From positions 124,001-188,000 of the forward strand of contig NZ_JAHESD010000002.1 of NCBI RefSeq assembly GCF_018598585.1: a stretch of DNA of 64,000 nt, in the 5' to 3' direction. Source of the DNA: Chryseosolibacter indicum. Lineage in GTDB: Bacteria > Bacteroidota > Bacteroidia > Cytophagales > Cyclobacteriaceae. Positions 8,779-17,119 of this stretch are shown piece after piece. Both the position numbers and the translations under genes were made by a program. Below the pieces are notes generated by a model. It saw nothing but the letters and a program-made list of their open reading frames with translations. It was not told where the DNA came from and did no database searches. How positions within the stretch are numbered: position 1 is the first letter of the stretch; every line of letters begins with the position of its first letter.

Positions 8779-10308
8779 ATGAACAACACAGAGAATAAGA
8801 GCATCTGGTCAGTAATCTGGGCGTCATCCGTCGGTACGCTCATCGAATGGTATGACTTCTACATTTTTGGAAGCCTTGCACCAATTCTTGCAAGCCAGTT
8901 TTTTCCGAAAACAAATCCTACGGCAGCCCTGTTATCAACGCTCGCAACTTTTGCCGCAGGTTTTATTGTAAGACCTTTTGGAGCGCTCGTATTTGGGCGC
9001 CTTGGCGATTTAATTGGAAGAAAATATACCTTCCTGTTAACCCTGGTAATTATGGGGGGCTCTACCTTTGCTATCGGTATTGTGCCGGGTTATGAATCCA
9101 TTGGCTTTGCCGCCCCAGTTATTATCCTGCTCTTGCGTTTATTGCAAGGTTTGGCGCTCGGTGGTGAATATGGTGGCGCTGCTACCTATGTTGCAGAACA
9201 CTCTCCTAAAAACAGGCGTGGGTTCTATACATCATGGATACAAACCACAGCAACCCTCGGACTATTCGTTTCACTTGGTGTTATCCTGATTACCAGAAAC
9301 AGTCTTGATTCTGATGCCGCAGCATCCATTGCAAAATTTAACGATTGGGGATGGCGCATACCTTTCATCATATCAATCTTACTGGTAGGTGTTTCCATCT
9401 ACATACGCCTACAGATGAAGGAATCGCCACTCTTTGCAAAGCTTAAGGCCGAAGGTAAAACATCCGTTAATCCTTTGCGGGAAAGTTTTGTTCATAAAAC
9501 TAATCTGAAGATGGTCTTGCTCGCGTTATTCGGCGCTACCATGGGGCAGGGCGTTGTATGGTATACCGGTCAGTTCTATGCACAATCGTTCCTTGAAAAT
9601 GTTTGTAAGATAGACTTCGAACAGTCACGCACCATTCTCATCTGGTCCATTCTCTTTGCAACTCCGATGTTTATCGTATTTGGAAGCTGGAGCGATAAGG
9701 TAGGTAGAAAATGGATTATGATGGCAGGTATGTTGTTGGCAATACTTACTTACAGGCCGCTCTTCAATAAGTTACTGGAGTGGAGCGATCCGTCAACCAG
9801 GACAGAGATAACTGAAAGAAAAGAAATTAATACGAACACAAAGCCGATAGGAGAAAACTTCCTTCGGACCGTGGTGACAAAAACACACTTTACCGATGGC
9901 ATGGTACTGTCCGAAACAAAGATAGATACCGTATATGCTACACCAGGAAAAACTACTTTGAAACCCGATGTAAAAATATCCAAGGTGGTAAGTTCAGGTA
10001 CATACTGGTCTATTGTAGCTGTTGTATTTATTATGATTGTATATGTTACAATGGTATATGGTCCTATTGCAGCGTTTCTTGTTGAGTTATTCCCAACAAA
10101 GATCAGATATACTTCTATGTCTTTGCCATACCACATCGGTAATGGTGTATTTGGTGGGTTAACACCGTTTATCGCAACACTATTTACCACCATCTATCTG
10201 GACGACAAGCTTGTAGGCCTATGGTATCCTATTGTAATTGCCGCAGTTTGTCTTGTAGTTGGTACTATTTATATCTCTAACAGAATTGACCCTAATGTAG
10301 AGGACTAA
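8779..10308 (+). CDS. MHS-type MFS metabolite:H+ symporter
   Basis: 509 residues with about twelve membrane helices. The N terminus has the MHS hallmark ASSVGTLIEWYDFYIFGSLA. The loop 2-3 motif is GRLGDLIGRKYTF, the helix 4 region is LRLLQGLALGGEYGGAATY, and a second MFS motif GSWSDKVGRKWIM follows. The family takes up organic acids, betaines or shikimate by proton symport (KgtP, ProP and ShiA are relatives). Residues about 325-405 are a hydrophilic insertion absent from typical ~430-residue members. The gene follows the porin by 27 bp and precedes the 80-residue protein by 18 bp. A carboxylate substrate is likely but unproven. Confidence 0.92.
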   Translation: MNNTENKSIWSVIWASSVGTLIEWYDFYIFGSLAPILASQFFPKTNPTAALLSTLATFAAGFIVRPFGALVFGRLGDLIGRKYTFLLTLVIMGGSTFAIGIVPGYESIGFAAPVIILLLRLLQGLALGGEYGGAATYVAEHSPKNRRGFYTSWIQTTATLGLFVSLGVILITRNSLDSDAAASIAKFNDWGWRIPFIISILLVGVSIYIRLQMKESPLFAKLKAEGKTSVNPLRESFVHKTNLKMVLLALFGATMGQGVVWYTGQFYAQSFLENVCKIDFEQSRTILIWSILFATPMFIVFGSWSDKVGRKWIMMAGMLLAILTYRPLFNKLLEWSDPSTRTEITERKEINTNTKPIGENFLRTVVTKTHFTDGMVLSETKIDTVYATPGKTTLKPDVKISKVVSSGTYWSIVAVVFIMIVYVTMVYGPIAAFLVELFPTKIRYTSMSLPYHIGNGVFGGLTPFIATLFTTIYLDDKLVGLWYPIVIAAVCLVVGTIYISNRIDPNVED

Positions 10309-10326
10309 TAATTTTAATTTAAGAAC

Positions 10327-10569
10327 ATGAATCAGATAAAACGTTTTGCTGGAATAATATGGATGGCTTTAGGACCATTAGCCATGTACTTTCTTATCTC
10401 AACAGCTGCGAGCGAGATACAAAAAAAACCTGTATTGGATACAAAGATCCAATGGGTAGTATTCGTTGTAGTGTTTATTCCTATTGCTGTAGGTACGATT
10501 ATCTTTGGATACTATGCTTTGAAAGGCGAGTATGACTATCTGCCTCACGATTCTGAAAATCTGAAATGA
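10327..10569 (+). CDS. Small two-helix membrane protein (DUF6814-like)
   Basis: 80 residues with two hydrophobic helices (AGIIWMALGPLAMYFLI and IQWVVFVVVFIPIAVGTIIF), a short linker and a charged C terminus. It is 18 bp downstream of the MHS transporter and before a clear terminator, so it is the last gene of the porin-transporter operon. Small proteins of this design often follow MFS genes in Bacteroidota. The DUF6814 label is my recollection of that group. A role as accessory subunit or stabiliser of the transporter is inferred only from position. Confidence 0.75.
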   Translation: MNQIKRFAGIIWMALGPLAMYFLISTAASEIQKKPVLDTKIQWVVFVVVFIPIAVGTIIFGYYALKGEYDYLPHDSENLK

Positions 10570-10580
10570 TATTAATATAC

Positions 10581-10615
10581 GAGCCTTGGTAAACTTTACC
10601 AGGGCTTGTGTTTTT
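10581..10615 (+). terminator. Rho-independent terminator after the MHS operon
   Basis: The left arm AGCCTTGGTAAA pairs with TTTACCAGGGCT (one G-U pair) with a very short loop, followed by GTG and five T residues. It lies 11 bp after the stop of the 80-residue protein and before the DUF3311-like gene, so the sensor-kinase genes probably have their own promoter or depend on read-through. Confidence 0.8.
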
Positions 10616-10627
10616 AAACAATAGCCT

Positions 10628-10834
10628 ATGAGAAAGCAAAAGCTTATTGTATTGAGTATGTTGATAACGGTATTGTTTTCGTATCCGCTCATTGCTATTG
10701 TAAACACACCCGCATGGGTTGCAGGTATCCCACTGTTGTACTTCTATATCTTTACTACCTGGCTATTGTGCATAGTCTGTATTTTAAAACTAGCGGAAGG
10801 ACGAGAATCAAGTCCTCCAAATAACAAGCGGTGA
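10628..10834 (+). CDS. Small two-helix membrane protein (DUF3311-like)
   Basis: 68 residues with helices IVLSMLITVLFSYPLIAIV and IPLLYFYIFTTWLLCIVCILK joined by the segment NTPAWVAGIP. This layout, two helices with a small Pro/Gly loop and a Tyr/Trp-rich second helix, is that of DUF3311 proteins, which usually sit directly upstream of sodium/solute symporters. Here the next gene, starting 45 bp downstream, is a symporter-domain histidine kinase, which supports the assignment. A partner role with the SSS domain is inference. Confidence 0.7.
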   Translation: MRKQKLIVLSMLITVLFSYPLIAIVNTPAWVAGIPLLYFYIFTTWLLCIVCILKLAEGRESSPPNNKR

Positions 10835-10879
10835 TCCGTTAAAGGCCAATTGCCTTCACCCTGTGATGTAGCGAAATAT

Positions 10880-13597
10880 ATGAATGAGGTATTTGTTGTC
10901 TTTTGTGTATTTCTTTATCTGGCTATTCTTTTTGGCATAGCTTATTATGCGGAGTTCAAATTAAAGAGAGGCAAGAGTATTATCAATAACCCTTATGTCT
11001 ATGCGTTGTCGCTCGCAGTTTATTGTACCGCATGGACTTACTACGGTAGCGTTGGCCGTGCTGCCACCCATGGCATCGAATTCTTAACCACTTACATTGG
11101 TCCTACCATTATGTGTGCGTTGTTCCTTCCCATGGTAGGTAAGATATTGCGCATTTGCAAAGCGCAACAACTTACCAGCCTCGCTGATTTTATCTCCGCG
11201 CGTTATGGAAAGAATTTTACCATTGCCATTGTTGTAACAGTTTTCAGCGTATTGGGTATTACACCCTATATCGCCCTTCAGTTAAAAGCCATAGGCAAAA
11301 GCATGGAAGTAATTGCCTTCAATGGCGGTCATGTAAACAATGTCAATACTTCCATTTTTGATAGTACATTCTTTATCGCAGGAATCATTTCTGTTTTTAT
11401 TATTCTCTTCGGCGCGCGCTCTGTTGATGCATCTGAAAAACATGAAGGACTCGTTGCTGCCATCGCTTTTGAGTCTATTGTTAAACTAGTCGCTTTCGTT
11501 GCTGCAGGTATTTTTGTGACGTATGGTCTTTTCGATGGCTTTAGCGATATCTTTTTACGGGCTTCGCGGGTTGAGGAATTGCGGCACCTCTTTCAATTTG
11601 AGTTGGGTACCGGTACTTCTTATACCTCCTGGATGGCACTCACTTTTCTGGCCATGCTGGCCATTGTGTTTCTACCGCGACAATTTCAGGTAACGGTAGT
11701 TGAAAATATTAATGAAAATCATTTGCGGAAGGCAGCATGGCTTTTCCCGTTATATCTTTTCACCATCAATATTTTTGTGCTTCCTATCATGTTTGCTGGC
11801 AAGCTCATCTTCGATAACGGTGCAGTAGATGCGGATACTTTCGTTCTCGCAATACCCTTGTATTTTAATGAACACCTTCTAGGTCTGTTGATATTCATCG
11901 GAGGTTTTTCCGCTGCAACAAGTATGATCATTGTCGAGACAATTGCGTTAAGCACCATGATCAGCAACCACATAGCCTTACCCGTTTTACTTTCTGCGAA
12001 GAATTTTAAGACTGCTGGCGAAGATAAGCTTATCCGTACTATTCGCACCATCAGGCAGGCGAGCATACTGGTTATTCTGATGCTTGCATTCTACTATAGT
12101 AAGACCGTCGCACAGCAGGCTACCCTGGTTTCTATCGGGTTAATTTCATTTGCAGCAGTTGCTCAGTTTGCACCCTCCGTTTTTGGTGGCATCTACTGGC
12201 GTGAGGGGTCACAAAAAGGTGCTATGGCAGGCATTTGCATGGGTGCCGTAATCTGGTTTTATACGTTGGTAATTCCTTCGATGACAAGCGCTGGAATGAT
12301 CAGTAGCAAAATCATGAACGAGGGGCTCTTTCATATAACAATGTTAAAACCTTACGAACTATTCGGTTTAACAGGCCTTGATTCCATTACACATAGCCTC
12401 TTCTGGTCATTGCTCTTTAACACTGCTGCCTATGCCGTTGTATCGCTTTACACAAAGCAATCGGTGCAGGAAGTTTACCAGAGCGAGTTGTTTGTAAACA
12501 TATACAAGCTTGATGGTCCTGACTTACACCGACCAGTTTGGCGTGGCATTGCTTATCTTCCTGACCTCAAAGGACTCCTTGCTACTTTCCTGGGAGAAGA
12601 ACGTACACAAAAGCTTATCTCCAGTTATGCACACAGGCATAAGATCCCGCTTGACGACAAGCATGCCGATCCACGCATCGTGGCTTTTTCTGAGCGGCTG
12701 CTGTCCGGCGTAATAGGTTCGGCCTCTGCGCGCATTATGGTTAGCAGTGTCAGTAAAGAAGAAGAGTTAAAGATTGATGAACTACTTAACATTCTTCGGG
12801 AGTCACAGCAGATCATTGAATTAAACAAAGAATTAAGAAAGAAGTCGTTAGAGTTAACCCGGGCAACAGATGAATTAAGAAGGGCAAATGCTATTCTTAA
12901 AAACCTAGATCTGCAGAAAGATGAATTTCTATATACCGTTACACACGAGTTGCGTACGCCGCTTACGTCTATAAGGGCGATGGCAGAAATTGTTCACGAT
13001 AATCCTGATATTGACATTGAGCAACGCCAGCACTTTCTTACAGGACTTATCAAGGAAACGGAGAGGCTGAGTCACCTGATCTCACAGGTATTAAATCTCG
13101 AACGATATGAATCCGGGAAACAGCAACTCAACCTGTCGTATGTTAATTTGTACACCTTACTCATCACCGTTGCCGAGTCATTTGAAATGCTGCTCAATGA
13201 AAAAAGTATTAAGCTTGAGTTAGATGCACAAGGAAATGTAGCCCCGTGGCGATGTGATGAAGATCTCATTCATCAGGTGTTGGTAAACCTGCTGTCAAAT
13301 GCTATCAAGTTTGCTGATGCCGAGAATGGTCGTATAGCTCTTGCTTTGGAACAAAAGCAAGAAGAGGTACGCGTTGTTGTTGAAGACAATGGAAAAGGAA
13401 TTGCTCCGGCTTTGCATCAGCTTATTTTTGATAAATTCTTTCAGGCTCACAATCAAACATTAAAGAAGCCCGAGGGGAGCGGATTAGGCTTGGCTATTAG
13501 TAAGAAAATAGTTGAGATGCACAATGGAAAAATATGGGTGGAAAGTGAAGTTGATAAAGGATGTCGTTTTATCTTTACGCTGCCAATAATTGAATGA
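10880..13597 (+). CDS. Sodium/solute-symporter-domain sensor histidine kinase (CbrA-like)
   Basis: 905 residues from the ATG at 10880. An upstream TTG at 10850 would add ten unlikely residues. Residues 1 to about 560 form an SSS (SLC5) transporter with 12-13 helices. Next comes a STAC-like linker (GEERTQKLIS to LLSGVIGSASARIM), a coiled coil, a HisKA domain with phospho-acceptor His689 in THELRTPLTS, and a HATPase with NLLSNAIKFADAE, DNGKGIAP and GSGLGLAISKKI. CbrA-type kinases couple a transported metabolite to signalling and often control uptake genes. The adjacent porin-MHS operon is the obvious candidate target. Its stop overlaps the response-regulator start by ATGA, indicating coupled translation. 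Confidence 0.93.
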   Translation: MNEVFVVFCVFLYLAILFGIAYYAEFKLKRGKSIINNPYVYALSLAVYCTAWTYYGSVGRAATHGIEFLTTYIGPTIMCALFLPMVGKILRICKAQQLTSLADFISARYGKNFTIAIVVTVFSVLGITPYIALQLKAIGKSMEVIAFNGGHVNNVNTSIFDSTFFIAGIISVFIILFGARSVDASEKHEGLVAAIAFESIVKLVAFVAAGIFVTYGLFDGFSDIFLRASRVEELRHLFQFELGTGTSYTSWMALTFLAMLAIVFLPRQFQVTVVENINENHLRKAAWLFPLYLFTINIFVLPIMFAGKLIFDNGAVDADTFVLAIPLYFNEHLLGLLIFIGGFSAATSMIIVETIALSTMISNHIALPVLLSAKNFKTAGEDKLIRTIRTIRQASILVILMLAFYYSKTVAQQATLVSIGLISFAAVAQFAPSVFGGIYWREGSQKGAMAGICMGAVIWFYTLVIPSMTSAGMISSKIMNEGLFHITMLKPYELFGLTGLDSITHSLFWSLLFNTAAYAVVSLYTKQSVQEVYQSELFVNIYKLDGPDLHRPVWRGIAYLPDLKGLLATFLGEERTQKLISSYAHRHKIPLDDKHADPRIVAFSERLLSGVIGSASARIMVSSVSKEEELKIDELLNILRESQQIIELNKELRKKSLELTRATDELRRANAILKNLDLQKDEFLYTVTHELRTPLTSIRAMAEIVHDNPDIDIEQRQHFLTGLIKETERLSHLISQVLNLERYESGKQQLNLSYVNLYTLLITVAESFEMLLNEKSIKLELDAQGNVAPWRCDEDLIHQVLVNLLSNAIKFADAENGRIALALEQKQEEVRVVVEDNGKGIAPALHQLIFDKFFQAHNQTLKKPEGSGLGLAISKKIVEMHNGKIWVESEVDKGCRFIFTLPIIE

Positions 13598-13968
13598 GCA
13601 TGGCAAGAAAGGTTCTTGTAGTAGATGATGATCCATACATACTGATGTCGTTGGAGTTCTTGATGAAAAAGAGCGGATACGAAGTGATGGTGGCAAGAAA
13701 TGGAAAAGAAGCACTTACGCTTGTAGATCAGGAAGTACCTGATCTTGTCTTACTGGATATTATGATGCCTGACGTAGATGGGTACGGGATCTGCAGTTAT
13801 ATTAAAACCAATAACACCTTAAAAAAAATAAAGGTTGTTTTTTTAAGTGCGAAGACAAAGGAAGCAGACAAACAAAAAGGCCTTGACCTTGGCGCCGAAC
13901 TTTATATAACCAAACCATTTGCCACTAAAGAATTAGTGAAGAAGATAGACGCACTGCTTGCTGAATAA
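13594..13968 (+). CDS. Single-domain response regulator, partner of the SSS-kinase
   Basis: 124 residues forming a complete receiver domain and nothing else. Acidic pocket VVDDDP (residues 9-14), phospho-acceptor Asp55 in LLDIMMPDVDG, the switch Ser in VFLSAKTKEAD, and the conserved Lys in YITKPFATKEL. There is no DNA-binding output domain, so it must act by protein contact, by phosphorelay, or through another regulator. It overlaps the upstream kinase gene by four bases (ATGA) and is certainly its cognate partner. Confidence 0.95.
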   Translation: MSMARKVLVVDDDPYILMSLEFLMKKSGYEVMVARNGKEALTLVDQEVPDLVLLDIMMPDVDGYGICSYIKTNNTLKKIKVVFLSAKTKEADKQKGLDLGAELYITKPFATKELVKKIDALLAE

Positions 13969-14109
13969 AGCTTAAACCAATCACTCATTGTGCCAGTCCC
14001 AAGTATTTAGAGTAACAAAAGGAACGTGAATAATAGTGTTGCTAAGCAACCTATTCTATGAAAACAAACCTAATAACTATGTGATTGCGGGCTAACGTGT
14101 CGGCCTGCT

Positions 14110-14214
14110 CTCCTCCCTATAAAAAACATCACAGCTAAGAGTAGATTTCATACATCTCACTTTATCGCATCAACTAATAATTATCCAAGTCCTGCATTTC
14201 ATCGAACGGAGATC
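14110..14214. repeat. Degenerate ~103-bp interspersed repeat, copy 1
   Basis: Starts with CTCCTCCCTATAAAAAA, passes through CATACATCTCACTTTATCGCATCA, and ends with TTATCCAAGTCCTGCATTTC then GAACGGAGATC. It aligns by eye with copies at 14372-14474 and 15611-15713. Conserved words are the CTCCT..CTAT start, ATCTC.ACTT.AT, and (T)TA(T/C)CCAAG..(C)TG.CATT near the end. Confidence 0.55.
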
Positions 14215-14371
14215 TTTTCTTCTTCCATCACAAACCTAAACGCACATCCTCTCCGACATTCGTTGGGGCAGGCGATGACGGCACTTTTAAACCAATTTCC
14301 CCTATAGAGTACACATAGAACTGACGCGTTATTGCGAAGGGCAGCGTAAGGATGTGTACTAGCATAAAGAA

Positions 14372-14474
14372 ATCTCCTGCCTATGGAACATTAGACTTGC
14401 AGAAACGTAAAGTTACATCTCCACTTCATTACATCAGCTTTCTGTTTACCCAAGCCTGTGCATCCCAACTTCAT
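14372..14474. repeat. Degenerate ~103-bp interspersed repeat, copy 2
   Basis: Starts TCTCCTGCCTATGGAACA, contains TTACATCTCCACTTCATTACATCA, and ends TTTACCCAAGCCTGTGCATCC then AACTTCATC. It has the same order of conserved words as the copy at 14110-14214, about 260 bp upstream, but is clearly diverged. Confidence 0.5.
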
Positions 14475-14673
14475 CCTGCCTACACATGATTCGCTCTCAT
14501 ATGTCCTCGCGATTACGGTCAGTATGCAATTGCACCATCCCAGCACAACAGTTTCACAACTCCATGCTGCTTGTAAACCAGTATTGATTTCTTAAGTTAA
14601 TGTGAAAACAGAAGAGGTTGGTTGCCGAGCTATATGCTCAACACGTATTACCATTATCATTAACACCTATTTT

Positions 14674-15465
14674 ATGAAAACCTTAAAAGGAAAGTCAGTC
14701 ATCATAACCGGAGCAGGATTAGGACTTGGACTTGCAGCGTCAGTAGAACTGGCAAGCCAGGGTGCTCACCTTACACTTGTTGACTACAACGAACAGGCGC
14801 TGATGGAAGCACATCAGCATATAAGTAAGAAATATGCTGACGCAAATATCATTGCCATTAGTGGTGATGCTTCCAAAGAAGAGGATGTAAAGCATTACGT
14901 GCAGGAAACTATAAAGGAGTTTGGTCGTATTGATGGTTTATATAACAATGCAGGGATTGAAGGCCGACAGGCCCCGCTTGCGGAGTATGATGTTAACATC
15001 TTTAAGAAAGTAGTAGATATAAACCTGATGGGAGTATACTATGGTATGCGTTATGTTATCCCGCAGATGCAAAAGCAAAAATATGGTAGAATTGTTAACG
15101 TATCTTCTGTTGGCGGACTGCGTGGTGTAATGAACCAGACACCATACGTAGCAACGAAACATGCCGTAATTGGTCTCACTAAAAATGCAGCCCTTGAATA
15201 TGCCCGTGATGGAATAATTACCAATGCCATTTCACCCGGAGCCATACTTACACCCATGGTAGCCGAAGCATTTCGCCAGGTTAACCCGGCAGATCCCAAA
15301 AAAGCTGAAGCAGAATATGCACAAGCTAACCCTACGAAACGGTTAGGGTTACCTGAAGAAGTAGCGAAGGTTGTCGCGTTTCTTTTAAGTGAGGACATCT
15401 CCTACGTAAACGGACAGGTTATCGCTATAGACGGAGGTCAGTCTAATAGTTATGGAATAGTTTAA
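14674..15465 (+). CDS. Classical short-chain dehydrogenase/reductase
   Basis: 263 residues from the ATG at 14674. A GTG at 14602 in the same frame would add 24 non-typical residues and is rejected. Nucleotide-binding motif TGAGLGLGL (residues 11-19), NNAG, catalytic Ser in VNVSSVGG, YxxxK as YVATK, and the post-catalytic PGAILTPM. The acidic residue after beta-strand 2 (LVDYNE) points to NAD(H). Family members oxidise or reduce alcohols, ketones or sugars, and the substrate cannot be told. The gene stands alone between two repeat-bearing spacers. Confidence 0.93.
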   Translation: MKTLKGKSVIITGAGLGLGLAASVELASQGAHLTLVDYNEQALMEAHQHISKKYADANIIAISGDASKEEDVKHYVQETIKEFGRIDGLYNNAGIEGRQAPLAEYDVNIFKKVVDINLMGVYYGMRYVIPQMQKQKYGRIVNVSSVGGLRGVMNQTPYVATKHAVIGLTKNAALEYARDGIITNAISPGAILTPMVAEAFRQVNPADPKKAEAEYAQANPTKRLGLPEEVAKVVAFLLSEDISYVNGQVIAIDGGQSNSYGIV

Positions 15466-15957
15466 TAATGTTGGTAGTAAACGCAACAAGATGACAACAC
15501 TGCGCCTACGCTAATACTTCTAAAATACAAACCCAACTAACACGTCATTGCGCATGTCCAGACGAATGTCGCGAAGCTGACGGGTTGGTTTGCGGGATTA
15601 CGTAAAGCTGTCCCCTCCTATAAAAATTTCACGTGGAATAGGGAAGTACATAGTATCTGCATTAATCGAAACATCTTAAGCTTATCCAAGCATGCATTCC
15701 ATTGTAAGGGATCGCTTCGTCATGCCACACACGAGTCCATATCACACATCCTTGGGATTACGCTACTTGAGGTAGTTCGGTCCGCCATCCTTCGTTTCGG
15801 ATGCGCAGCTATACCGTTATCAGTTTAGTTAAAATTCATTTTCATAATCATATAGAATCTTCCTAGTGACAGTAAGGATAGCATGGCTGAATGAGTTTAA
15901 CCAGAGATCACGGATTTCATATAAAATACTTATATTGAAAGTTGTTGTAAGAATTAA
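15466..15957. other. 492-bp spacer with one degenerate repeat copy
   Basis: No gene is seen. A CACGTCATTGCGCATG segment at about 15540 and GGATCGCTTCGTCATGCC at about 15708 resemble the CGTCATTGCGAG...GAAGCAATC words of common bacterial interspersed repeats. The third ~103-bp repeat copy lies at 15611-15713. The last ~70 bp are AT-rich and presumably hold the promoter of the 15958 gene. Confidence 0.45.
15611..15713. repeat. Degenerate ~103-bp interspersed repeat, copy 3
   Basis: Starts TCCCCTCCTATAAAAATTTCAC, passes ATAGTATCTGCATTAATCG, and ends GCTTATCCAAGCATGCATTCC then TTGTAAGGGATC. Together with the two copies upstream of the SDR gene it brackets that gene. Orientation is the same in all three. 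Confidence 0.55.
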
Positions 15958-16362
15958 ATGAATATGAGTAAGCTACAATGTAAATGTGGATTTGTGATTC
16001 ATGATTATCAGGTTGATATTCCCTATAAAGGCGCAATCATTCCGAATGGGCCTTTCTTTGATTTTTTTGATAAGGTTCAGGAAGGCATAGAATCATTCGT
16101 TGAGGCAACTAAACAGGGTAGGCGAAAAGAATGGATAGAGGAGCGCTTGTCAGGATCTACTTATTCAACAGATATAACTGATAAGCAACTTATGGGAGAG
16201 ATTTTCGGCCAGTATTACTTTGACCTGAGGCGATTAATTTATCAATGTGAAAATTGTGGCAGAATTTGGATACAGCAGAATAATTCCACCGCTTTCGTTC
16301 CCTTTCTGCCTGATGCTGATAATTGGAAGAATATTTTATTCGATGATTCAGAAGTAGAATAA
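15958..16362 (+). CDS. Hypothetical protein with paired cysteine motifs (zinc ribbon-like)
   Basis: 134 residues. CKCG (Cys8, Cys10) near the N terminus and CENCGR at about residues 96-100 could together bind one metal ion. The middle is charged and helical (DFFDKVQEGIESFVEATKQGRRKEW). There is no signal peptide or membrane helix, so it is cytoplasmic. Two ATGs are possible (15958 and 15964) and the difference is trivial. I do not recognise the family. A strong hairpin directly downstream supports a real single-gene transcript. Confidence 0.75.
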   Translation: MNMSKLQCKCGFVIHDYQVDIPYKGAIIPNGPFFDFFDKVQEGIESFVEATKQGRRKEWIEERLSGSTYSTDITDKQLMGEIFGQYYFDLRRLIYQCENCGRIWIQQNNSTAFVPFLPDADNWKNILFDDSEVE

Positions 16363-16373
16363 GAAAAGACAAG

Positions 16374-16420
16374 GAAGGATAAGGAACGGTAAGCAACAAC
16401 GTTCCTTTTCCTGATCCTTC
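16374..16420 (+). terminator. Two-part hairpin terminator after the 15958 gene
   Basis: The inner stem AAGGAACG (16381-16388) pairs with CGTTCCTT (16400-16407), followed by a T-rich segment. An outer stem GAAGGAT (16374-16380) pairs with ATCCTTC (16414-16420). It starts 11 bp after the stop codon. The left arm is also part of a short 10-bp-period run (16363-16392). Confidence 0.7.
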
Positions 16421-16560
16421 GTCCTATGGAAACACAATCCTTTACATGGTCCACAATGACGGTTATAAAATAGTTTTTCGCCAAGCACCTCTGCGGGAGG
16501 TAATAAACGTAAGATGACTTTCGAGAAAAAGTGTGAAGTAAATTTTATCTTTACAGTATT

Positions 16561-16982
16561 ATGAATTTCAAGGTAAAAACCAGCACCCTTAAAAGACTTT
16601 TAACACATGTTGGCATAGTAATCAGTCTGTTTTGCCTTCTTTCTTTTGTGTTATTTAATGCGGTGTTGCCCTTTGTAGCGAACAAGGGAAAAGTTGTTCT
16701 TGTACCTGACTTAAAAGGAATGACTATTGATCAGGCTAAACAATTTGTGACAGATAAAAATGTGACTATCGAATGGTTCCATATCCTGACTTAACAGGTT
16801 CAACATTAGACCTTGCAAAAAGGCAATTAGTGGCTCTTGACTTAAAAATTAACACAATTCAATATCGGCCCTATGTTGCTCATGATGCTATTTTGGAGTC
16901 ATGGGTAAATGGTGAAAGAATTGAAGTGCGACAATCTATCTCTAAAGGATCAGGCGTAGACCTTATCGTTGGTAAGCTTTGA
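16561..16982 (+). pseudogene. PASTA-domain protein broken by an internal deletion
   Basis: Frame 1 (16561-16794) encodes an N-terminal membrane helix (VGIVISLFCLLSFVLF) and the first PASTA half VVLVPDLKGMTIDQAKQFVTDK, then goes off-frame. A second frame (16773-16982) resumes with PYPDLTGSTLDLAKRQL, continues through VAHDAILESWVNG, and ends SKGSGVDLIVGKL, a complete second PASTA domain. Bacteroidota PASTA proteins have about 40-45 residues between these points (the end of domain 1 and the start of domain 2), and these are missing. A deletion that also shifted the frame explains this best. An intact paralogue is probably elsewhere. An ATG at 16773 could allow re-initiation, but that product would lack a membrane anchor. 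Confidence 0.8.
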
Positions 16983-17119
16983 TAAAATATGGGGCTTACA
17001 TCTTTTTGTAATAAAGGTTATACAAATAAGTGATGCTGCAATTGGATATCGGCTACTGTAACATTTCACTGCCGATTTCGTCATAGAAAAAGCGAGTAAA
17101 AACGGGTAATCTTATTAAC

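Larger units (their letters stand above)
13969..14673. other. 705-bp spacer with two degenerate repeat copies
   Basis: No gene is seen. The spacer holds two copies of a ~103-bp degenerate repeat (14110-14214 and 14372-14474, listed separately). It also has a perfect 9-bp inverted repeat, AGTACACAT at 14308-14316 and ATGTGTACT at 14352-14360, and scattered remnants resembling TCGCGATTACGG and CATTGCG words of common bacterial interspersed elements. Base composition is less AT-rich than the other spacers, which fits old mobile-repeat DNA. Confidence 0.5.

Noticed and set aside
10850-10879. TTG start for the SSS-domain kinase
   Set aside because: It adds ten residues (MPSPCDVAKY) unlike the family; the ATG at 10880 leads directly into the first membrane helix.
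14602-14673. GTG start for the SDR with a 24-residue extension
   Set aside because: The extension has no SDR character; the ATG at 14674 starts the typical first beta-strand.
16363-16392. 10-bp-period run as a member of the 11-bp array class
   Set aside because: The period is 10, there are only three weak units, and the run is mostly the left arm of the terminator; it is not counted as an array.
16773-16982. Second PASTA frame as an independent small gene
   Set aside because: It has no membrane anchor or signal and starts inside the broken upstream frame; a single pseudogene is the simpler reading.
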